Positions 34,827 to 40,166 of a stretch of 40,166 nucleotides of DNA are shown one piece after another (the stretch's first letter is position 1; each line of letters opens with the position of its first letter). The DNA is from Pectinatus frisingensis. GTDB lineage: Bacteria; Bacillota; Negativicutes; Selenomonadales; Selenomonadaceae. The stretch covers positions 482-40,647 of the forward strand of contig NZ_WIQU01000013.1 of the NCBI RefSeq assembly GCF_015732285.1. Reading direction: 5' to 3'. The translations under genes and the position numbers were made by a program. The notes beneath the pieces were generated by a model that saw only the letters and a list, made by a program, of their open reading frames with translations, was not told where the DNA came from and did not search any database.

Positions 34827-36368
34827 ATGAGCATTTCAAAAGAATTAATTGAAGGAATGATGGAGATTGTAAGGAATTTATACCTGGCAGATGACATTCC
34901 GTGGGTGATTGGATACTCAGGAGGAAAAGATAGTACAGCAATATTACAGCTTGTCTGGCTTGCACTTGAAGGACTTCCTGAGAATAAAAGGAATAAGACA
35001 GTACATGTGATTAATACAGATACGATGGTTGAATCGCCTGTAATATCGCAGTGGGTGCAGAATTCTTTTAAGGTAATGAACGAGACATCTAGAGAAAAGA
35101 AGTTACCATTCGTAATGCATCGCTTAACTCCAGAATATGACAATACATTTTGGGTGAATTTAATTGGCAAAGGGTATCCTTTTCCGAGACTGAAGTATAG
35201 ATGGTGTACGGATCGATTGAAGATTCAGCCAGTAAATAATTTCATAAAGAATAAAATTGCGGAGCATGGAGAGATTATCCTCGTTATTGGAACACGTAAA
35301 GCTGAAAGTTCTCGTAGGGCTAGGACTATGGCCTACTACGAGAAAAAAAGAGTTAGAGAGCTTCTTAGCCCTAATCCGACCTTAGCAAATGAACTCGTAT
35401 TTTCTCCATTGGAAGATTGGACAGATGATGATGTCTGGGTGTTCCTGATGCAGTATAAAAATCCATGGGGTTTATCCAATATGGATCTCTTAACCTTATA
35501 TAGAGGCGCAACGGCAGATAATGAGTGTCCATTAATGGTTGAAAAAAATTTACCGTCATGTGGCAAGAGTCGATTTGGATGCTGGGTTTGTACAATGGTA
35601 GAGAAAGACAAATCCATGGAAGCTATGATTGCTAACGATGAAGAAAAAGCATGGATGATACAGCTCCTTGATTTTCGAAATGAATTTGGTAATGAGGATG
35701 GGGATCGTGAGCGAAGAAGCTTCCGGAGAATGAATGGAAAGATTCAAGGCAGTTATCATCAGCTCTATCATGGTCCTTATAAAAAGGAAGTTAGAGAACA
35801 TTGGCTTGAGCGGTTACTTGAAATTCAGAAAAACATTCAGCTTAATGGACCAGAAGAATTCAGGGACTTCGAGATTATAACCTTACCTGAAATGCGAAAT
35901 ATTAGAAGAATATGGGTATTTGATAAGCATGAGTTTGATGATTCAGTGCCTACCATATATGAGAGGGCCATTGGTAAGGCGTTTGATGATCCAGAGTGGA
36001 TGAACTCAGAATCATTTGGTGCTCAGGAGTGGGATATTCTTAAGGAAGTATGTAAGGAATCAGCACCGGACGAAGAACTCGCATTTGAACTGATGTATTC
36101 TCTTGTAGATATAGAGAATCGTGCGAGCAGTATGAATGAGAGAAAAGGAATACTTGATTCTCTAGAGGATTCAATAAAATCAAATTATTACCAGAATGAA
36201 GAAGATGCAACGCAGTTCTATTCTGAAAAAATAAATAGAAAGAAAGACATGGGCGGCAAATATGATGAGAGATTTCTTTATGAGCTGCATGAGAAACTTG
36301 CAGAGTACTACGTCGATGAAGATGAGAAGGATTTAATAAATGATAATCAAACGACTGACAATGCATAA
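34827..36368 (+). CDS. dndC: DndC, phosphorothioation sulfurtransferase
   Basis: Protein of 513 residues of the PAPS-reductase/PP-loop family. SGGKDS at 31-36 is the ATP-pyrophosphatase loop. Cys234, Cys245, Cys252 and Cys255 (ending in CGKSRFGCWVC) form the iron-sulfur-binding set of DndC. DndC activates the DNA backbone and transfers sulfur from the cysteine desulfurase DndA into the phosphate linkage, acting with DndD and DndE. An RYR-WCTDRLK segment (about 128-138) is typical of the family. Its 3' end overlaps dndD by 29 bases in another frame. Length and motifs are complete. Confidence 0.93.
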   Translation: MSISKELIEGMMEIVRNLYLADDIPWVIGYSGGKDSTAILQLVWLALEGLPENKRNKTVHVINTDTMVESPVISQWVQNSFKVMNETSREKKLPFVMHRLTPEYDNTFWVNLIGKGYPFPRLKYRWCTDRLKIQPVNNFIKNKIAEHGEIILVIGTRKAESSRRARTMAYYEKKRVRELLSPNPTLANELVFSPLEDWTDDDVWVFLMQYKNPWGLSNMDLLTLYRGATADNECPLMVEKNLPSCGKSRFGCWVCTMVEKDKSMEAMIANDEEKAWMIQLLDFRNEFGNEDGDRERRSFRRMNGKIQGSYHQLYHGPYKKEVREHWLERLLEIQKNIQLNGPEEFRDFEIITLPEMRNIRRIWVFDKHEFDDSVPTIYERAIGKAFDDPEWMNSESFGAQEWDILKEVCKESAPDEELAFELMYSLVDIENRASSMNERKGILDSLEDSIKSNYYQNEEDATQFYSEKINRKKDMGGKYDERFLYELHEKLAEYYVDEDEKDLINDNQTTDNA

Positions 36369-38289
36369 CTTTGGAGTCTATGCAGGAACAAACGAATTTA
36401 ATTTTGAAGGTCAGAAGCCAATTGTACTAATTGGTGGTCTTAATGGTAGAGGTAAAACGACATTCCTTGAGGCGGTACTTTTATCCTTATACGGTTCAAA
36501 TTCCTTTGCGTATCAAGAAAGTACATATAAATCCTATGGTCAGTACTTGCGTTCATTTGTTAATAGAAATGATTGTTCAAAGCAGTGCTATATAGAGTTG
36601 GAATTTCAGATGAATACTAATGATTCTGAGGTCTATCTTATTCATAGAGAATGGGATGCACTAGGCCAGCGCACTAAAGAGAGTATCGCAGTAAAAAAGG
36701 ACGGGAAATATAGTGAGTTTTTAACAAACAACTGGCCAATGTTTATTGAAAACTTATTACCAAGTGCACTTTCCAATTTTTTCTTTTTTGATGGAGAGAA
36801 GATAGCAGAACTTGTAGTTGATGATACGGACGAGCAAATGAAAAACTCTATCCGTGCGATGCTTGGGCTAAACACACTTGATGTGTTGAATAACGATCTG
36901 AAAAGAATAATAAATAAGCTCACAAAGAAGGCCAGCAATAATGCGGATATTAAGCACGTTGACTCGTTAAGAGATCAAAAAGAAGCTGCTGAAAAGAAAT
37001 TAGCTACGATTGATGAAGAACTTTTATCTATGACATCAGAGCTAAATGATGTTGTGGCAGAGCTCGAAAAGGCACGTGTAGATTATACAGCTATGGGTGG
37101 TGGAGCAATTGAGCAGCGCCAAGAAATGCTTAAGAAAAAAGCAACGATCATGACTTTGATCGAAAAAGGAAATGAGCAGATGATCAATCTCGCCGCATCA
37201 GAATTACCACTCACACTAGTATATGGTTTGATCCGGAAGATTAATGAGCAGTCTTTTGATGAATCCGATAAGAAAATATCTCTTGAAGCAGCAAAAACTG
37301 CACAGAGAATTTATCAAGAATACGATCAGAAGAAGCATTCCAATTCAATTGATGGATTCTTAAAGTATATGGAAAAGGTCCTTCAGGATAATGATACTGA
37401 AATGATATACAACTTATCTGACAGCACTATGTATCAGGTTGAAGATTTAGTTTCACTTAGATTTACTGATGCAAAAGATAAACTGGCGAATCTTCTTGAT
37501 GAACAAGACAAGATCCAGAAGGAAGCAGATCAAATAGAAAGCTATCTGTCTGTAGACATTAATGAGAAGAGTATTCAAGAAGCTTACAAGAAGATCAAGA
37601 AACTGGAACAAAAGAAAATAGATTGTGAAGTTAAGATTAGTTCATTAGAGGAAAGAAGAAAATCGGCAAACGGTGAGGCAATCAGAACTGGAGCAGAGTT
37701 TAAAAAGGCTGTTGAAAAAATGCTTGGAACTCTTGAAGCAGCAGATGATGCCGAAAGAGAAATAAAGTATGCACATCTGGCGCAAAATCTTCTGGCACAG
37801 TATGCAACCAGGTTACAGTTAAAGAAGGTTAATCAGCTTGCTACAACGATAACGGAGTGCTATAGGCTTTTGGCCAACAAGAAGACCCTGATTGATCACA
37901 TTGAGATGGATTCCACGGATCTTTCTCTTATGTATCTGGATAAAAATGTTACAAGTGTTCCAAAGGAGAAACTTTCAGCAGGTGAAAAGCAGTTAATGGT
38001 CATCTCTATACTTTGGGCACTTGCAAAATGTTCCAAAAAGAAACTGCCAGTTATTATTGATACTCCATTGTCCAGATTGGATTCGGCACACAGAAAATCA
38101 CTTATCACTACGTATTTTCCTAATGCGAGCGAGCAGACGATTATACTTTCTACAGATACAGAGATTGATGATAGATACTACAAGCTTATGAAGAAGGATG
38201 TCGGTGACGAATTCTATCTGAATTATAATGAAAATACCAAAAGTACCTCCATTGAAAAAGGTTATTTTAAGGTGGCAAAGCTGGCATGA
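36340..38289 (+). CDS. dndD: DndD, SMC/RecN-like ATPase
   Basis: Protein of 649 residues with an ABC-type head split by a coiled coil. Walker A is GLNGRGKTT (33-41, Lys39), followed by FLEAVLLSLYG. The middle (about 190-510) is a Lys/Glu-rich coiled coil with a hinge near 330. The signature LSAGEKQ is at 545-551, Walker B is VIIDTPL with Asp574, and STDTEI is the downstream switch. DndD is thought to use ATP to alter DNA structure or nick it during sulfur insertion. It starts within the end of dndC and overlaps dndE by 4 bases (ATGA), so the operon is translationally coupled. Confidence 0.92.
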   Translation: MIIKRLTMHNFGVYAGTNEFNFEGQKPIVLIGGLNGRGKTTFLEAVLLSLYGSNSFAYQESTYKSYGQYLRSFVNRNDCSKQCYIELEFQMNTNDSEVYLIHREWDALGQRTKESIAVKKDGKYSEFLTNNWPMFIENLLPSALSNFFFFDGEKIAELVVDDTDEQMKNSIRAMLGLNTLDVLNNDLKRIINKLTKKASNNADIKHVDSLRDQKEAAEKKLATIDEELLSMTSELNDVVAELEKARVDYTAMGGGAIEQRQEMLKKKATIMTLIEKGNEQMINLAASELPLTLVYGLIRKINEQSFDESDKKISLEAAKTAQRIYQEYDQKKHSNSIDGFLKYMEKVLQDNDTEMIYNLSDSTMYQVEDLVSLRFTDAKDKLANLLDEQDKIQKEADQIESYLSVDINEKSIQEAYKKIKKLEQKKIDCEVKISSLEERRKSANGEAIRTGAEFKKAVEKMLGTLEAADDAEREIKYAHLAQNLLAQYATRLQLKKVNQLATTITECYRLLANKKTLIDHIEMDSTDLSLMYLDKNVTSVPKEKLSAGEKQLMVISILWALAKCSKKKLPVIIDTPLSRLDSAHRKSLITTYFPNASEQTIILSTDTEIDDRYYKLMKKDVGDEFYLNYNENTKSTSIEKGYFKVAKLA

Positions 38290-38663
38290 TAATAAAACAG
38301 ATTAGATTGTCTCAACAATCAAAGGAAAAGTTGTCACGTCTTAAGGGAAAGACTGGAATCAAGAATTGGAATGTTTTATGTAGATGGGCATTGTGTTATT
38401 CCCTCAGCGAAAAAACATTGCCAACAGATATCCCTATTACAGCAGATAGCAATCTTGAGATGTCTTGGTACACTTTCGGGGGAGAATATGGTGAGGTCTA
38501 TGAGGCACTAATGAAAGCATGGTGTATCGAAATGGGGCTTCCCACAGATGATCGTACAATCGAAAAATATTTTATGCTTAACCTTGAACGAGGAATAGCG
38601 CATTTGTGTGGTACAGGATTCATCAAGAATATTCAAGATTTATTGAAACTAGCGGAGGAATAA
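38286..38663 (+). CDS. dndE: DndE, phosphorothioation DNA-binding protein
   Basis: Small protein of 125 residues matching DndE: IRLSQQSKEKLSRLKGKTGIKNWNVLCRWALCYSL at the start (residues 6-40, ribbon-helix-helix-like), WYTFGGEYGEVYEALMKAW in the middle and the closing LNLERGIAHLCG. DndE binds nicked DNA in other bacteria and is essential for the modification, in a complex with DndC and DndD. The Lys-rich N-terminal region is the expected DNA contact. It overlaps dndD by four bases and is followed by dndA after one base. Confidence 0.92.
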   Translation: MIIKQIRLSQQSKEKLSRLKGKTGIKNWNVLCRWALCYSLSEKTLPTDIPITADSNLEMSWYTFGGEYGEVYEALMKAWCIEMGLPTDDRTIEKYFMLNLERGIAHLCGTGFIKNIQDLLKLAEE

Positions 38664-38664
38664 G

Positions 38665-39819
38665 ATGAGCGTATATCTTGACTATAATGCTACAACGCCA
38701 ATAGATCCTCGTGTGCTTGATGCCATGATTGATGCTTATCAGAACACACCGGGTAATGCAGATAGCCGAACACATGATTTTGGAGATTCAGCGCGAAAAA
38801 AAGTTGAAGCTGGCCGTAAACAAGTTGCGGATTTGATCGGTGTTTCTTCAGACGAGGTATTTTTCACCAGTGGTGCAACAGAAAGCAATAATATTGCTAT
38901 TCAGGGGCTGTTAGACTATGCCCAAACAAGCGGGAAGAAGCATATTATAACGACAGCCATTGAGCATAAGGCTGTCTTGAATACGGCTAAATATTTATCT
39001 GAGAAAAAGGCATTTAAGGTCGATTTTGTCAATCCGGATCAATCTGGAAGAATATCGGCTGAAGAAGTAATAAGTCTGGTACGTGAGGACACATTACTCG
39101 TATCAGTAATGCATGTGAACAATGAGACCGGAATTATACAACCGGTAAAGGAAATTGGCGAACGTTTATCGGATATTGGAGTCCTGTTTCACATTGACGC
39201 CACTCAGAGTTGCGGAAAATTGATCGATGAACTTCGAACACTGAAGTACGAAATGCTTTCATTTAGCGCTCATAAATTCAGAGGACCACAAGGCATAGGT
39301 GCGCTGATTCTGAGGAGAAAGAACTATAAGTTACCGCCGGTGACGAATGTTTATTATGGAGGTCATCAAGAAAATGGAATCCGACCTGGAACGACTCCGG
39401 TTGCTTTAGTTGTGGGTATGGGAAAAGCTTGTGAGATCGCAGTCTCTGAAAATATAGAGAATGAGCAGAAGAATAAAGCAATTAAGGAAGAGATAATTAG
39501 ACTGCTTGTTGAGTCTGGAGTGAAATATGAACTCAATGGAGATCAGGATTATTGCGTTGATAGTACAATCAATATCTGCTTTGATGACGTTTCATCAGAA
39601 GCACTGATGCTTTTGACAAAACAGCTTTGTGCATTATCTAACGGCTCTGCTTGTACATCAAAGAGCTATGATCCTAGTTATGTTCTTGCTGCAATGGGAA
39701 TTCCTACTGAGAAAATTGAGAACTCTGTCCGTGTAAGTTGGGGACCTGGAGTAGAAGAAAAAGACGTTGTTAATAATTTTGCAAGCTTACTTGAGATGAC
39801 AAAAAGTCTAGCTATATAA
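38665..39819 (+). CDS. dndA: DndA-type cysteine desulfurase
   Basis: Protein of 384 residues, a class V aminotransferase-fold IscS/NifS enzyme. SFSAHKFRGPQG holds the pyridoxal phosphate lysine Lys204, SGATESNN and the HVNNETG segment bind the cofactor, and Cys330 in NGSACTS is the persulfide cysteine. It takes sulfur from cysteine and, in the Dnd pathway, passes it to DndC. It directly follows dndE with one base between, so it belongs to this operon and is the dedicated sulfur donor. By sequence alone it could also serve other pathways. Confidence 0.88.
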   Translation: MSVYLDYNATTPIDPRVLDAMIDAYQNTPGNADSRTHDFGDSARKKVEAGRKQVADLIGVSSDEVFFTSGATESNNIAIQGLLDYAQTSGKKHIITTAIEHKAVLNTAKYLSEKKAFKVDFVNPDQSGRISAEEVISLVREDTLLVSVMHVNNETGIIQPVKEIGERLSDIGVLFHIDATQSCGKLIDELRTLKYEMLSFSAHKFRGPQGIGALILRRKNYKLPPVTNVYYGGHQENGIRPGTTPVALVVGMGKACEIAVSENIENEQKNKAIKEEIIRLLVESGVKYELNGDQDYCVDSTINICFDDVSSEALMLLTKQLCALSNGSACTSKSYDPSYVLAAMGIPTEKIENSVRVSWGPGVEEKDVVNNFASLLEMTKSLAI

Positions 39820-39834
39820 ATTGGATGGTGAAGT

Positions 39835-39966
39835 ATGGAGATTGAACATTTACGAATAGACCCAATATATGAAAATAAACTTGATATGAGGAGTTTTGCT
39901 CATAGGCTTTGGCTTGGAGGAAAACAGTTGATGATTCTGGAACAGGAACAAATTACAGAGGAATGA
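39835..39966 (+). CDS. Small protein downstream of dndA (first of two)
   Basis: A 43-residue frame beginning 15 bases after the dndA stop, encoding MEIEHLRIDPIYENKLD and a SFAHRLWLGGKQLMILEQEQ helix. The stop overlaps the next start (ATGA), the same coupling used elsewhere in the island. The ribosome site (GGATGG) is poor. No family recognised. The two frames could also be one gene split by a frameshift. Confidence 0.4.
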   Translation: MEIEHLRIDPIYENKLDMRSFAHRLWLGGKQLMILEQEQITEE

Positions 39967-40088
39967 TTTTATATGATCTTAGTGGGTTGGAACTAACTTG
40001 TCTGTCGGTTCTAGTACATAATAAGAAAGTATTAGAATTATCATCTAATGGAAACGAACTATTTGGTACATCATGGAGTAAAAATTAG
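39963..40088 (+). CDS. Small protein downstream of dndA (second of two)
   Basis: A 41-residue frame starting in the ATGA overlap, with GAGG just upstream. It reads MILYDLSGLELTCLSVLVHN and ends NELFGTSWSKN. Its beta-like composition could be the second half of one protein together with the previous frame. The remaining 78 bases of the window show no gene. Confidence 0.35.
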   Translation: MILYDLSGLELTCLSVLVHNKKVLELSSNGNELFGTSWSKN

Positions 40089-40166
40089 CAGTAGAAAATA
40101 TGATTATTTAAGAGAAAGAAAAAAATCGTATAAATAAGCGTAAATGAATATTCCAAAGCCAAAAGG

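Noticed and set aside
34604-35170. A 188-codon minus-strand open frame across dndB/dndC
   Set aside because: It lies fully opposite two clearly recognised genes and has a Phe/Ser/Leu-rich composition typical of antisense frames.
1-40166. CRISPR arrays, tRNA or rRNA genes, complete insertion sequences
   Set aside because: I looked for regularly spaced repeats, cloverleaf or rRNA-like stretches and transposase genes. I found only the serine resolvase and scattered short repeats.

Overview
The window looks like part of a low-GC Firmicutes mobile replicon (plasmid or integrated plasmid/phage-like element) carrying a large DNA-modification defence island. AT-rich DNA, strong AGGAGG-type ribosome binding sites, TTG/GTG starts and many Rho-independent hairpins point to Firmicutes. 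The small secreted and membrane proteins at the left remind me of Negativicutes, but that is only an impression.

Left part, about 1-8600: short, mostly single-gene units separated by strong hairpins. They encode a Mor-like regulator, small membrane or secreted proteins, a lipoprotein and gene debris. These are followed by a phage/plasmid recombination set: a DUF932 protein, a YqaJ-type exonuclease, a Cys-containing conserved protein, a DUF960 protein, a RadC/JAMM protein and a serine resolvase. One 49-residue gene lies on the minus strand.

Middle part, about 8600-17200: replicon backbone. It holds an 874-residue primase-like/helicase fusion, a 328-residue possible initiator, a 947-residue FtsK/SpoIIIE-type ATPase with a C-terminal gamma-like winged helix, and a membrane-anchored coiled-coil protein. 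Between the possible initiator and the FtsK gene lie a DUF4143-type gene fragment, a GC-rich palindrome and a dense set of short repeats.

Right part, 17287-39819: a defence island in two transcription units. The first starts with a small XRE regulator, followed by a NERD-nuclease/UvrD helicase and an AddB-like partner. It continues with four genes whose order, sizes and motifs match dpdE-dpdF-dpdG-dpdH, the restriction side of the 7-deazaguanine (Dpd) DNA modification systems, and ends with a 226-residue helical protein. The second unit is a complete phosphorothioate modification operon, dndB-dndC-dndD-dndE plus a dndA-type cysteine desulfurase. Between the units is a 64-bp junction where a consensus-like promoter (TTGACA, 17-bp spacer, TATACT) is overlapped by a perfect dyad made of two TACTTAAGTA palindromes and followed by T6. 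It can act as terminator for the first unit and as operator/promoter for the second.

The main point of interest is the pairing: sulfur-modification (Dnd) genes joined to Dpd-type effector genes, with no dpdA transglycosylase, no preQ0 genes and no dndFGH in the window. I infer a hybrid modification/restriction system in which phosphorothioation marks self DNA and a DpdEFGH plus NERD-UvrD/AddB-like machine attacks unmarked DNA. All family assignments come from reading motifs by eye, without database searches.
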